From contig NC_079325.1 in NCBI RefSeq assembly GCF_029931775.1, forward strand, positions 37,426,673 to 37,490,672: a DNA stretch of 64,000 bases, in the 5' to 3' direction. Numbering within the stretch: position 1 is the stretch's first letter; every line of letters begins with the position of its first letter. The stretch comes from Euleptes europaea. Its lineage: Eukaryota; Chordata; Lepidosauria; Squamata; Sphaerodactylidae. The notes under the pieces are model-generated. The model was not told where the DNA came from. It was given only the letters and a program-made list of their open reading frames with translations, and ran no database searches. A program made the translations under genes and the position numbers. This document shows, in pieces, positions 17,916-31,769 of the stretch.

Positions 17916-20900
17916 AAGGCCTGCTGCTCAGTGCTGTGCTAGCCATTGCCTATTGGCCGGACATTGGAGCTCGGCTTCCTGTGCAGCCACGTTTTGACCC
18001 CAAACAGGTAACAGGCAAAGAATTTTCCAAATAGGGGTTTTAGACGAAATGCGAGTGGACAACACTGACCTGTGTGGATCCCTAAAGGTAAAGGTACCCT
18101 GTGCAAGCACCGGGTCATTCCTGACCCATGGGGTGACGTCACATCCCGACATTTCCTAGGCAGACTTTGTTTTTATGGGGTGGTTTGCCAGTGCCTTCTT
18201 CAGTCATCTTCCCTTTACCCCCAGCAAGCTGGGTACTCATTTCACCGACCTCGGAAGGATGGAAAGCTGAGTCAACCTTGAGCCGGCTACCTGAAACCAA
18301 CCTCCATCGGGATCGAGCTCAGGTCATGAGCAGAGCTTGGGCTGCAGTACTGCAGCTTACCACTCTGCACCACGGGGGCTCCCTACTGAAGGATAATTCC
18401 AGAGTCAGTAGCTGTATTAGTCTGTAGTGGCAAAATAAAGCAGGAGTCCTTAAAAACTTACTAGATTTATTTATTATTTATGTACTTCATTTATACCCAC
18501 CTTTCCTCCCATCAGCGTGCCAAACCAGCTTACGTCATTCGCCTCTCCTCCATTTTATCCTCACAACAACCCTGTGAGGTAGCTTAGGCTGGGAGTTTGT
18601 GACTGGCCCAAGGCCACCCATCAAGCTTCTGTGGCAGAATATGGTTTCAAACTCGGGTCTCCCAGATCCGAATCTGATTCTAACCACTACACAGTGCTGG
18701 CTCGCTGCTGAAGTGTAAACCACAGGAAGAAGCCTCAGATTTTCCTGCTCCTTTCCTGATTGAGGCTCTTGTGTCTTTGACAGCTGCAGGTTCTCTGGGG
18801 ATGCAATTAAAACCAGAGGAATCTACCCAGCTTTTCCCTTCAGTGTGACAGGAAACTATACTGGCACCACATTTTGAGGGTCCTTCTTGAACCTTGAACT
18901 TTTAGATATGATAACCTATATATATATATGTATAGCCTGGCCAGAAACAGGTAGGAGTAAGTGGATCTTCCCGTCCTCCTTTTTCTTATAGCCTTGTTAG
19001 AAAAAACCAACAACGATGCAGGGGCTCAGATATCTGCAGCTAGTGGGATACATTTTCTTGGGAACTATACCTGTGAATGGCATGAACACTTCATGTTTCA
19101 GAATCCCAGTTGCATAGCCTGAGTGTATTTAGGAACAACTGGACCTGAATTAATTATTTCAAGCATTTCTATCCGGTCTTTTAGTGTGACCTACTCGGCA
19201 AATGGTTTCCAGAATGTAAAAGATCAATGCAATAAAAGGAATAAAAAAAAAAAAACACCATTGCAACAGTTGTAACAACAGCAGCTGGACAGTTCCATTT
19301 GGACTAGTTGAGGGAATGGAGAGCTTTTCAGAAGCAGCCGCACATAAAAACGTGCTATGCTTTGTCTAGCCTGGCTGTTACTTGGTCCTGTGTACTTGTT
19401 ACCTGGTCAGACCTCTCCAGGAATGATCTGCTGCTGAGCCAAGGAACCCGTGGCCACTGCTACCCTCTGGCCCACCCAGGAACAAAACCTTGGCCAGAAG
19501 CACTTCCGTACTGTGAACCTGAATCTTACGTCTCTTGTGATCATTATTGATGAGTAACGCTGTTGAATATGGGCTGTACAGCATGAAATTGCCAGCAGCA
19601 CGGGCAGATCAGCAGACTATATATAATTTTTAAAACTGGAGGGGGGTGGGTATAATCAAACTTTCCTGACCAGATCAAAGCCATGGATTTTTCACTAGAT
19701 TGTTTTCTTTTGACTTCAGAAGTGTATTTTATTAAAAAGGAAAAACAAGGTGTAAAATGTTTTGGATTCGTGTCTGCCTGATTTCAGATAACATTGCCCT
19801 TGATCCTGGCTTTCAGTGTGATTTTAAATCAGATTACACCTTTCTGGGATATTAACGCTGCTTACAGTTGCAGAGTTGATCAATTTGTGGTATTGGATTG
19901 ATTAAAGCACCGGTGGGGTGCTTTAAACTGTCAGATCAATATCCTTGGAGCTTAATTTACCTAATCCTAGAGTGCTGCATCCCATTCCAGGGAATGCCTG
20001 TTTTAGAGGGTGGTGAAGCTTGAATACTTATTGAGAGTTGGACCCAGACAAAGTTTTCTGCTATTGGAAGGGGTGGGATGATTTCCATCAATTTCCTTTT
20101 CCTGCAGCAGAAACCTAGTTTCCCTCTCATTCTGTTCCTGGGGGGGTCCCCTGTCCTCCAAGAGCAGCATTTTGGGGAGACTATTTAACTCGTAAGTTAC
20201 GGGGGTCCTTCTGAGAGACCTTGTCCAAGCCTCCCCGCACAAAAAAGAGTATGCTCATTTCTTTCATGAGTAGGAGAAGGTTATTTCACTGTCTGCGTTA
20301 TATTTCAAACTGCATTTCGGTCTTTCAAATAAGAATGAACTCTTTCTCTGTAGCTTGCTGGGAAATGGTATGCCGCTGCAATAGTGAAGACGAATGGACC
20401 ACCTGAGAGCATTGTAATCCTACACCATATAGTGGAACCCTTACCAAACGGAGACATAGTTATGCGAGCACAGATACCTGTGTAAGTTCCTTTGCATTTC
20501 TGTGACCATCGTCCATCCCTATATGCAATCCATCCATTACCAATTGTTTAACCCTTTTGTGAGCCAACCACCAACTTTCCACAACCCAGGGGGTCACATC
20601 CTGCAGCTTCATATTAGCAGGAAATTAGGCAAGTGAAAAGTTGAAATGAATTTGCAAGATTTTTTTCCTCTGTAAATTGTGATAGAGACTATCCTCTGAG
20701 TTTGTGAACATTAGGGAAAAATTGAGTCTTCAGTATAGGCATTTTTCATCCACTGATTTTGTTTTTTGTTTTTTCAATTTTTTTTAATTTAAGGAGTCTA
20801 TTATTATTACAACATATAGGACCAACTGACATCCATATATAGCGTCAATTTCTAATGATTCGTTTCTATACTAGGTTTTATTACAGTGCTTTCACAATAG

Positions 20901-23900
20901 CTCTTAAGTCTTATTTTCATCTACATTTGCTTATCAGAAACATTTCTTTTAAAACATTTCTTTCTTAAATATTTTCCTTTTTACTTTAATTCTCACCTGA
21001 GCCTCCCGCCATATATGTGTGAAAGGCATTCCATTTTCCTGAAATTCCAGTCTTGGTCTGTTATGTATAAATGACATAAGACTTGCTATGACACCATATT
21101 CTGCCAATTTGTTTTTCCGTTCTTCCAGAGCTGCAAATATTATTCTTGCTGTTGTTGCCATATATTTGAATAATTCATTTTTGGAATATTGCTTGGTAAT
21201 ATACTTGGTAATACTGTTGGAGGAGAGTGTTACGGATTCCGTGGACTGCCAAAAAAAACAAATCAGTGGGTTATAGATCAAATCAAGCCTGAACTGACCC
21301 TAGAAACTAAAATGACTAAACTGAGGCTATCGTATTTTGGTCACGTCATGAGATGACAAGAGTCACTGGAAAAGACAGTCATGCTAGGAAAAGTTGAGGG
21401 CAGCAGGAAAAGAGGAAGACCTAATGAGATGGATGGACTCAATAAAGGAAGCCACAGCCTTCAATTTGCAAGATCTGAGCAAGGCTGTCAAAGATAGGAC
21501 ATTTTGGAGGACTTTCATTCATAGGGTCGCCATGAGTCGGAAGCGACTTGATGGCACTTAACACAAACACACACAATATATTTAATAGCATAGTTTGAAG
21601 GTCCATCACAAACTTAATTTTTAAAGTATGTTGCATTTCATCATGGATCTCTATCCAGTATTTTCTTGCTTTCTTGCATGACCACCACGTGTGATAAAAA
21701 GAGACATCCATATTTTGGGATTTCCAACAATTCCCATTGTATTTGCTATTGGTTTTCGCAATATCTTTGGGCAAAATATACCATCTATAAAACATTTTAT
21801 ACCAGTTCTCTCTTACCTATGTTAAACATTCTGTAAACTTGATTACTTTAGTCCATTAATCCTCCCATTGCTTCATATATATGTTTTCTCCAAAGATTTG
21901 AATCCATTTTATCATACCATTTTTAACCTGCTCTGTTTCAGTATCATATTGCAATAGAATTTTATTTTAAAAATTCCTAACAAATATCCTGTATTAATTG
22001 TTCAAAGTCCGTTTTCCTTCTTAGTTGTCCTGCCTCTGCAGCTATATGTTCTTTTTATCCTGTCACCATTTGACAGTACAAGAGCCATTGGATATTCTTT
22101 CCACCTTCTTTAATTTTTTTTGCCAAGTGTTTATTTTTCCTTGATTATCAATCATGTTATCATAGGTTATAAGGTCAGTTATCATTCTTATGCTTCTTTC
22201 ACTGTAAGCATGAAATGGAAATTTCAATGGCGATATTGGAGGACTTATTTTACTTCTGCATTGATACCATATTTTTAGTAAACCTTCTCTCAAAACATGT
22301 TTCTCATCTTGAATTTGAATGGTCCTTACTGATTTCTTAATCCATAGATAATTATGCATACCTTCTTTTGTGTCTACTGTTTTCAATTTTACTGTCCTTC
22401 GGTTGGGGTCAATAATCCAATCTGTCAACCAAACTAGTGCGGCTGCTTGATGGTACAGCTTTATATTTGTTATTGCTAAACCACCTCTTTTTTTAACTCT
22501 TGTAATATTTTAACCCATTTTACTCTTAGCTTCTTTCAACTCCAGATGAAATTGTTGATCATGCTTTGACATTCTTTTGAGGTCTTTTCTTCTATACAGA
22601 TTGGTAAAATTTGCAATAAGAAAATTAGCTTTGGTAAAATATTCATTTTAATTGTGCAAATTCTTCCTAACCATGACATTCTCAACATTCCCCATATTTG
22701 CAAATCTTCTTTGATACTTGTCCAGACTTTTTGATAGTTGTCCTTAAAAGGTGTATTGTTTGGTCCTGTTAGATAAATTCCTAAATTTGTTATTGCTTTT
22801 CTGGTGATATCACATTCTGTTATTTTTTTGTTTCCTCTTCTGTTTTTTTGTTGCTGATGTCAATATCACTTTGGTCTTCTTTTTATTCAATTTATATTCA
22901 GAGAACTTTCCAAATCTATATATGTGTTCTATTATGTAAATCAAAGAAGTTTTTGGTTTTGTTACTCATATTACGACATTGTCTGCATAGCTTTTCATTT
23001 TATACTCTTGTCAGTTTTTATTCCACAAATCCTTTTATCTTTCCTAATTTTGTAGCTAATATCTGCATTTCTAAAATAAATAAAATAGGTGATTTTGGGC
23101 AGCCTTGCCTTGTACCTTTTGCTATCTCAGTTTTCTCTGTCATGGTCCCATTTATTAGAATTCTTGCTTGCTCTTGATTATAAATACTTTGGATCCAATT
23201 CAGAAATTCTGTTCCACAGTTCATATTTTGAAGCACTGTTATAAGGAATGGCCAAGATACATTGTCAAAAGCATTTTCTGCATCTAAAAACATAAACACA
23301 GGATTTATCTCTTTTTCTTCTCACTATTGCATTTATGACGTATCTAATATTGTCTTTCATGTATCTTCGAGGCACAAATCCAATCTGATCTTCATGAATT
23401 GGTTCTTAGTCTTTTTGCCATGATAGTTGTAAAGATTTTATAGTCTACATTTAACAACAAAATCAGTCTCTTCAATTGCGGTGCTGTTGGGTGATTTCCT
23501 TCTTTATGTGTTTATGTAATATACGCTTCTTGCCACGTAGGTGGGATATTTCTCCTCTGTTTTATTTCATTCATTACTTATGTAGAGGTATTGTTAGAAT
23601 TTCTTCAAAGCATTTATAATATGTTGCAGTCAGTCCAACGGGTCCAGGAACTTTATCCTTTTTTATAGTATAATTAATTTATTGTTATTGTTTGGTTTAA
23701 AATTCTTCTGTGTTCCAATGTAAATTTCTTAATTGGTGTTTCTGCTAGATATTCTTTCATGCCTTCCTCTTCTATAGATTCTTTTTCTGTATAGATTTGA
23801 GAAAAAGTTCTTTATTTAATCATGTATCTCTTGCTCTGGATATCTAATTTGATTTCCTTTCTTAATCCCTGGTATTGACCTTTTTTTCTCTTTCCTTTCT

Positions 23901-26900
23901 TAAACAATATGCTAAATATCTTCCAGGTTTATTAGCATGTTTGAAATATCTCTGTTTTTAAAAAATTCATTCCCCCCTCCTGTATTTTTTTGCCTCTAAC
24001 AGGTCTAGTTGATTCTTTAGTTGTTTTAACTACTTCGATTTGTCGTTGTTCAAATTGGTTTTATGTTCCTGTTATGTTCCTAAGTATTGTTCCCTCTAAC
24101 ACCTGAAATGATACAGTCCAAACTGCCAGAAGGTTACTCGTGCGTCTGTTGCAGTGAACATAAACATGAGTCTAGCAGTACTTTAAAGACAAACAGATTT
24201 TTATCCAACATAAATTTACATGGACTAGAGCCCATAACTTCTTCAGATAGTTATGAAACAACCATATACAGAAAGTGCTTTCAAGTGACTTTTGACACTA
24301 CTTCTGTTTCATTTTGGACTGGTGAACCATCTGTTCTCTCTATGAGACTCATGTGTATTAGATGTTGTTTGTGTTAGGTTTTGCTATTGTATATAATTTT
24401 GTTTCCATTCTTTGTATACATCTTAGTGTGATTTATTGGTATACTTCACTGTTTATTGAGCCTCGTTGCTGCTTTTCTTTGGGTTTAACCTCCAGGTAGT
24501 AGCTGGAGATTTCCAGCTATTACAACTGATCTCTAGCCAATAGAGATCTGTCCCCATGGATAAAACAGCTCCTGTGGCAATTGGACTCTATGGAATTGAA
24601 GTCCCTCCCCTCCCCAACCCTCCCTCCTCTGGCTCTGCCCCCAAAACCTTCCACCAGTGGCAAAGAGGGACATGGCAACCCTAGAGAGGTGAGGAAGCTG
24701 CATTCCCTGGATGGAAAACCTTCCACCAGTGGAAATGCTCCAGGCGATCCAAGCCAATGACTTGTATTTCTCCAGGACTTGCAGGAAAGATCAGCTTTGT
24801 TAGAGGCGACTCCCAAGCTGCTACATGGGGGCTTTCCCATCTCCAGCCTATTCTGAACAGCAAGAGGTGACCTTGGAGGTTAACGCCATAACTATCAGAG
24901 TTATGTCTGTTGTGGGACTGAAGCCTAGATGCTGGTCTTCATAATCCAGATCATGAGTGGTTCTTGGGGGAAGTAGCTGTCACTGACACAAAGTGCCCGG
25001 CGTTAAAGATGACCTTGCCAACCCCCACGTCAGACTGAGGCTCACTTCTGGTTGAGGTGGGAGGAAGGGGCTCTCGTCTGCGGAAACATGTTTGAATTTT
25101 CTTCCTTTCCAGGAAGAACACGTGCAAGGAAGTAAATATTCGATTGGCGCACTCTGATCGTTCTGGAATATTCACTGTTGGTAAATACAAATAACCCCCT
25201 CTTCCCTTGTATCAAGTTTGATCCATAGGGACAATAAAATGAAAGAAATATGCATGTACATGCTGCTAGAAGGGAATCTCTTTCAAACCACTCCCAGAAC
25301 TCTTGAAATGTGTATTCTGTCTCTACAGTTTCATTGCATGAGAGTACATTTCTCCCGTTTTTTATACTTATGGCAAAGTCTCCCTCCCCAATTAAAAAAC
25401 ACAGGTGCTCTTCACTCAAAAAGCTATGCACTGTTACAAGCAATGAGAAGTTCCAGGGGTTGGCATTGACCTGGATTGGTTTGGTTTAAAGGAGAAACAG
25501 CACTGAAAACATATGGCGTTTTTGTAGTATTTGCACAAGGTGTGGGGGCACCAGAGAGGGGAAGGGGGAGCACGGGCATAGGGAGAAGGAGTGCCGCCAC
25601 ACTGTGGCACAGGCTCAGCTGCCCACAACTGGTTGTCGAAAGTGCCTTCAAGTGGCATCTGGTTCATGATGACCTCCATAGGATTTCAAGGCATGCAGCA
25701 TTCGAAGGTGGTCTGCCATTGCCTGCATCTGTGTAGTGGCCCTGGAATTCCTTGGTTGTTTTCCATCCACATCACATCCCCAGAAAGAGAGATCCTGAAT
25801 ACGTAAGAATCACAGTTCACAACTGTCTGTCTGTCTCTTTCTCTCTGCCCCTTCTGGAATCTCAGGTGCACTTTGTTTACATACCTGCTACCCTTCCTTC
25901 AGTGGCAACACCTCTTCCAAGCTCTGGTGGGTGCTTGGCCAGAGCCATTTTTGGCACTTAAGGCCCAGTGAGGCGAGGCTGAGAAACATTGCCATTCCTT
26001 ATGGTATAGGCTCTGGTCCCCCACCCCTCTGCCCCGACACATCACTTCAGACCAAGCCTGTAGGACAGACTGAATCAAAGAGAAGGTCACAGTACTTTAC
26101 ATTTCCTCATTCAGGTGCCAGAATAGTTAATTTTCAAGGAAGTGGATATGGCCAATTAATATTCCCTCCTGCCTTTCATTTTTCTGAGTTGCAAAGGAGA
26201 TGCTTCTGGGATTTCCCTGCTCCTGTCAAATGTAACATGAGGTGCACCAAGGAATCACGGTGGATCCTTAGTCCTTCCCTCAGGATGATGTCATTTCTCA
26301 TCTATAGGCAGAGGGGGCATGATTGTTGCTGCTCCTCTACCTGGCACAGAATGGCATCTGCTTCCAATATGGGCACTTGAATTCTTTTTGCAGAACGCAG
26401 TATGAATCTGAATTCTGCACTGGACGTCATGGGGTATGTGATAACTCAGCCTTTAACCCATCTTTTCTGGCTTTCTTTCCAAAGGAATGGGGCACATCTT
26501 AACTGTGGTGGAGGCAGAATATGGAAGTTACTACATGCTTCACATTGACACGCCTGAAAATAATGTTTTGCAATTATTTGGTATGTGTCATGGAGGACAA
26601 TGGGGCAGAGGGTGACGGGGGTGTTGTAAGAAATGCATGACAAGTTTTGAAAATGTACTAGTGTGATTCCCCCCCCCCTAAGGTGAAATACAGGCAGAGA
26701 AAGAGACCCAGTTCAGATGTAATGCAACACTATTGATAGTTTTAACTGTGGCTAGCTTGTGAAAGCAGGATTCAGCTTGTAGAGGATCGCTCAAACCCTA
26801 GTTTGCCTTGACAAACGCTGGTTTCATCATCTTCACTCTAAGGCAGGGAAGAGCGATGCTGGGAAACAAGCCAGGGTATCTGCATTTGAACATCATGCAG

Positions 26901-28849
26901 AACCTAGAGAAGATTAATTGTAGTCAATGAATCAACTACAAACCATCGTGTCAGATTTTCCTTTGATGAACCTTATGTATCCACAGTTAATGGAGTGCCC
27001 TTCCGTCAGACATTTGTATTAACCGTAGTTGAATGAAACCATGGTTTGGCATGATGTCTGACCTGAACCTTGACACATTTTGCTAGGTTTCTCGCAACTC
27101 TGTTGACTTATATGTCTTGTGAAGAGGTCCTTTTCAAATTGCTCTTTTGATGAAATGTGACTACTATCCAGAAATATGTAGGACCCACACACATGCCTCA
27201 ACTGAGAAACGTTGCCCCACAAAAATCTTGAGCTTCCCTCAAAATTCCACGGATGTTTTCCTGGAGAATCAAAATTTTTACCCTCACAAGAATTGTGTGA
27301 GGTAGCGTGGCCAAAATGTCACTATAAGTCGAAAGTGACTTGAGGGCACTTAGCGCGCACAGTGTGGCCATTGGGTCCAGCCGCACATTAGATGCAAATA
27401 TGTGTAACTGATGAGCTTCTTCCCATTTAAAAAGAAAAGAAAAGGAGATTCGGTAGGGGGTGATTCGCAAATGGGAAACAGTTGTGCTGGTTGCTGTGCT
27501 TAACCCTCCCCCCCCTTCCACTTTTCCATTCCACATAGTGTCCTTCCCAAAATTCTTCTTCCTTTGATCAAACCCTCCATCCACTGGAATTTAGCTAGGC
27601 TATAAGAAAAGGTGACTGATCCAAGGCTACTGAACAATCTTCATGGCTTGGCATGGATTGGAATCCTGGCTTTCCTGAATCCAAACCTGCACCACACTGC
27701 CCTTCAACGTTACAGCATTCTTCATTGATGGCTTGTGAGAAATAAGCCCTAGACAAGGTATACTGATCTCACATAAGGGGTAGCTCTGTGGGTCAGTGCC
27801 TTGCTCATGCTCACACGCACAATGTATTGTTGGAGGCCCCCTGGTGATTTTGGCTACAATTTTCCAACTGTTTCCCCTGCTTCCACTGCCAAAAGGCTGA
27901 GCACAGGGGAAATAGCAAAGGTTTTGAGCAGATTCATTGTTTCCATATCCAAATTGGTCTGTCTTTGCATCGTTGCCCTTCTTTTTCAACCTGATTCCTC
28001 CTTTGGGTTTCAAGTCAGGGAACCAGTTGTGCCAATGGCAGTGGAAAATATGTTCCTGAGTAGTGCCCGATCCCTCGGATTTAACCTGAACTTGATCCTC
28101 AATTTGAACAACATTGGTAAGAGCAGCTGGCTTATGTGATTCATTTCATCTTGGTTGGAGGGAAAATAAGGACTAGTGAGGTGAAATTAGATTCTCTAGG
28201 CCCTGTGAAAATGCTGCAGGAGAGAAGGAGTTCAAAGTCCAAATATCTTTGTTCAGACAAGGCTAACTCATATAAACAAAGGGAGTGGAGCACCTTCCCT
28301 ACAAGGAAAAGCTAAACAGTTTGGAAGCAAGCTGGTAGGGCTTGAGGGGCATTACAAACCTCAAAGTCTGGGTGGGAGCCTAGAAAGCTGTCTGGGAGCC
28401 ATGTGTATCAAAGCCATCTTCAAAAGAAAGAGCATCTTCCAGTTGAAGTCTCTGACTTCAACGAGTACTCTGTCTAGGTCCAGATTGTGATTGAGGTGTT
28501 GCTGTCCTGACAGAGAATCCTACTGCCCGATCGTCTTCAATAAGTATTGGTATTCTGTCATGACAGATCATAACACATCATACCCTTTCCTAAGCATCTT
28601 AAAGCATGTTTGTAACCCCACGTGGTAGGAGGGTTGCCTCTTCCCCAGAAAAGAAAGCAGTGGCTATACCTTGAACAGAAGTGTAGCTGTTCACAGCATG
28701 GAGATAGAAATAGGATCGCCTACAAAATTATGCAGATCAAGCTGCAGTGAAAGTCACAGGAGCAGGATCCAGTAACAATGTGGGAAATCAGATTCCACAT
28801 CTTGCTATGATGACAGTATATCTTTCCTTCCACAGATCGGTGCCCTTAG
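17912..28849 (+). CDS. Lipocalin paralogue A, secreted (complete)
   Basis: Six coding exons join in phase: 17912-18007, 20354-20481, 25113-25180, 26485-26580, 28015-28116 and 28836-28849, giving 167 residues. Exon 1 encodes a signal peptide (MKGLLLSAVLAIAYWPDIGA) and RLPVQPRFDPKQ. Exon 2 opens LAGKWYAAAIVKTNG, the lipocalin GxW motif near residues 35-37. Exon 3 has KNTCKEVNIRL (Cys79). Exon 4 has VVEAEYGSYYMLHI, the TDY-region motif with Glu in place of Thr-Asp. Exon 5 has the C-terminal helix MAVENMFLSSARSLGF. Exon 6 ends DRCP, giving the partner Cys for the usual disulfide. Exon 5 needs the acceptor at 28013-28014; the AG four bases later gives a stop. The family carries small hydrophobic ligands outside the cell. 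The neighbourhood points to the LCN15/LCN8/LCN6 group; orthology is not proved. Confidence 0.9.
18085..18390 (-). repeat. Sauria-type SINE
   Basis: Reverse orientation: GGTAAAGGTACCCTGTGCAA at the left and a 'CTGCACCACGGGGGC' head complement at the right. It lies just inside lipocalin A intron 1. A family 2 SINE follows at 18465-18710; 18711-20353 holds no recognised element. Confidence 0.75.
20760..24060 (-). mobile_element. L1 LINE, 5'-truncated, split by a BovB piece
   Basis: The minus strand of this AT-rich block encodes L1 ORF2 fragments. At 23018-23299 is reverse-transcriptase sequence (FMFLDAENAFDNVSW, then GTRQGCPKSPILF), and C-terminal pieces lie at 22063-22428, 21570-21795 and 20949-21225. 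The T-rich stretch at 20761-20790 is the poly(A) end. Many frameshifts make it inactive. It fills most of lipocalin A intron 2. Confidence 0.8.
21213..21568 (+). mobile_element. RTE/BovB LINE 3' end inside L1
   Basis: Plus-strand sequence corresponds to the BovB C-terminus (DQIKPELTLETKMTKLRL, then YFGHVMR) and the 3' tail 'CGCCATGAGTCGGAAGCGAC', then ACACA repeats. L1 coding sequence flanks both sides, so this insertion is the younger one. Confidence 0.75.
24486..24683. mobile_element. hAT-type MITE, TAGGGTTGCC family
   Basis: It has 'GTAGCTGGAGATTTCCAGCT', 'GGCAATTGGACTCTATGG', and the end 'CATGGCAACCCTA'. The left terminus is worn. It lies in lipocalin A intron 2. Confidence 0.7.
25629..25800 (-). 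repeat. Old 5S-type SINE relative
   Basis: 'GTGCCTTCAAGTGGCATCTG' and 'TCCTTGGTTGTTTTCCATCC' resemble the better 5S-type copies but are diverged. It lies in lipocalin A intron 3. Confidence 0.45.
26585..28010. other. Lipocalin A intron 4, mostly unassigned
   Basis: A short BovB tail scrap (CATGAGTCGG-like wording near 27325-27355) is visible. Otherwise I see no element or gene in this intron. Confidence 0.4.
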
Positions 28850-30035
28850 TTGGAGCCAAGGTATGTAAAATACTGGAAACTGAAAGTGTATTTGTTTTGA
28901 TGGATTGTGGTAAGGAATTTATCTTAGAATCCATAACCTGGACTGTCAATACTAGTGCAAGCATCCCATTTGGGAATCCTACACCTACAGCCTCTACTTT
29001 CCGTGCTTCCACATGATTTATTTTTGTTTTCATTGTTTTTGTTTTAGTTATTATATTTGCTTTGATTCCTATTGGTTTCCATGGGGGATGCTTTGATCTT
29101 CATCAGCCCAAATTAAACATGTTAGGGGATTTCAATAGCACATCACTGCTGTGTTTGCATTGATCTGGAATAACCACCTTCTACACATCTTTAGCAATGG
29201 GGGATACTTTGCATTTATACAACTCCTTAGAATGCCCGGACCCAGCCAATACAATTACGCTTGGATTGCAGGTGGTGGATTGAGGCCAAGCCATAAACCC
29301 AAAGCAAAGCCAAGATCTGAAGTGTACACATTTTCCATCTGTTTCTCTTACAATACAATCCTATGCAGAGTTACTCCAGTATAACCCTGAATTAGCTATT
29401 TTAGGTTGTTAATGCATTGGTACTTTCACTCATGTTCGCCCCCGGTCTGAATTGGTTGTTCCTTGGAGTTATGCATTCCATCTATTAGAGGCAACCTCGT
29501 GCCCAGCCCTCGCAATGTCCGGGTCTTCCCATTCCTCTGTTAACCCAACTCTTCCATTTTCCCTGAGCAAAGCCCAGGTGAAATCCCCATGCAGAAGGCA
29601 AGTGCGGGGCACATGAGCTTGGTTTTGCTCACAGCCAATTACAAAGCAGAATGTAAAGAGGCGGGGATTCAAATACTTCCTGCTTCCTCAGAGCTCTTTC
29701 TGAGCAGAAGAAAAGTTTTTTAAAATGGAGGCTTGGATCCCCCCCTTTCAGATTGCTCCATTTTTTGTTGTTATTGTTGCTCTTAAAATGCTTTTTTATG
29801 CAGCAATTGGGTATTTGCGGGGGGTGGGGAGAATTTTCTCTCACGGTGAGCACTACAAAGTAAGCCAGTTACAAAGCAGCATTTAAAGGGGCGGGGACTT
29901 GATTTGAGCTTGGAGACTGCTGGTGCATAGATTCCCAACAGGAAAGTGTGGGTCCAGCCAGCAACGAACCTCAGGTAAAACTCCCATGCATAAATGACCT
30001 TAGTCTGGAGTAACTCTGCATAGGATCACACTGTT

Positions 30036-30205
30036 AGCTACAGAGAATAAAGGTACCCTGTCTTGTCTGCTCCAACAGGCAGCAGCTCTCCAAGGTCTCC
30101 GGTTCAAACAGCCTTGATAGCTTTAACTGGAGAGCCTGGGAACTGAGCCTGGGCACTTGCTGCACAACTATCATGTGCTCTACCATTAAGCTATGATGTG
30201 GCAAC
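30036..30205 (-). repeat. tRNA-Ala-like SINE, diverged
   Basis: The complement contains a worn tRNA-like head ('TAGCTTAATGGTAGAGCACA'), matching better copies at 52768 and 58806. It lies in the 3' UTR intron of lipocalin A. Confidence 0.5.
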
Positions 30206-30812
30206 TCGCTATGGTCCACAGGCAGGTAAACCATTTTGGTGGCTGCTGATGCTACTGCCTTGGGAAATCCCTCCCGCTCAGGCAGTTGCCTTAAAACCAC
30301 GGCCTCAGTTACTGGCCAGGGACTGCATCTGCACAGCAGCCATTCTAGGGAGGGAGGTCAGTTAGAAAGGCCAAAGGAATTCAGGTAGTGGGTAGAACAA
30401 GAGGAGGAAATCTTGGAGTAGCCATTGGTCAGAGGCAGACAGCTCCAGCCCATCAGAACAAAGCAGGTGTGAGCATCTCTACCCTGAAGGATGTTCCTAA
30501 CATTGACCAGTGGTGTAACCAGGGAAGGGTGCTGATTGTAAGCTGAACAAATGACTGGAAGCAGCAATGGGAGGCTCCAGTGGTTATCTGTCCATGGGCA
30601 ATCATGGGTATGAGGTGTGCCCCTGCCCCCTATATTCCCTTTTGCAGTGTCCAAGAATGGTAAAAACATGAAAAGAGATAGCTTGATCCATATTAATATG
30701 ATCCTGTATTTTACATGCCTGGAAAGCTGACAGTTCTGGGGAAGGTTTGCGACAAAGGTGTGCTTGCATATCTAAGAAAATCCTTTTTGCCATTTTGTTT
30801 ATGCTTTTGCAG

Positions 30813-30935
30813 AGAAGTTGGGTGAAAAAGTGTGTAGCTCCAGAATCCTGCCAGTACAGTTGACTGCAACGCCTACCATTCCTCTTCCTGTGCCCTGGCT
30901 TCCAGGCTCAATAAAAAGACTGGAAAAAATGGTTG
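30813..30935 (+). other. 3' UTR exon and poly(A) signal of lipocalin A
   Basis: A good acceptor (pyrimidine tract, then AG at 30811-30812) starts a short non-coding exon. AATAAA follows at 30910-30915. The donor for it is at 28861, just after the stop codon in exon 6. A 7-exon lipocalin with an untranslated last exon is the usual family layout, and lipocalin C shows the same arrangement. Confidence 0.65.
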
Positions 30936-31769
30936 TGTTTTGTGCGTATTTGAACATGTATATTATATGTGAAATTTGCAATGATCCTTCCTTCCTTCTT
31001 TCCTTTTCCCCTCTTTGTCCCTTCTTTCCTTCCTCAAAGTGTCAGTTCTAAAGCAGAGAAATGTTACCAAATGAATACCTTTGGTGAGGGGTCCCCAACT
31101 GTTACCCTAAGTAGGCAGTTTCCACAAGTTGGGGGAATTAGCTGGGGAGACAGAGAGTGAGAAGGGGTAACTGGGACCTATAACCTATGTATACCAGGAA
31201 AGTCCTGGGTGAAAACTCTTAAATGAGCAGCCAGTTGCATAATTACAATTGGTATATTAAAGAATAAAAATAGTAAAACAAGAAATATATTTCAGCCGAT
31301 GAACATATATACCCAAAGCTTACAAGGGCTGACTAAGAGAAAAGAGAGGACATTGGATAGGGTTTCAAGGATGGGTGATAGTTACCATTCTTAAAGGGAC
31401 GTCCAGGGAAAGCAGCGCTGAAGAGGAAAACGACCAGTGTTTCCTGGAGCAAAGGAAAGAGCCCACACGCAAGTGGGGGATGCATGCACAGATCCAGAAC
31501 ACAGGCACACTATGAATGGCTAAAGGACCAATATTTATACCCCAAAATGGGTCATGGGGCGGTATGAGGTAAGCTGGCAGGAAAGCCAGAGATAAAACCT
31601 GAGAGAAGCAATCAATACTTTAACAATAAGATGGGAAAGGCTTGATGAGTCATAAGGACCCAAGAGAATGCCTGGACTATTCCCTTGAATACTGATTGAT
31701 TGCTGGGATGGGTGCAGATAGAGTACGTAATGGAGGTTAGCTAGCCCCATTGTCCAGCCACGCACACTT

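Noticed and set aside
24087-24377. Open frame of 96 codons with many Cys
   Set aside because: Part of it is the dispersed non-LTR tail and the rest has no resemblance or splice support.
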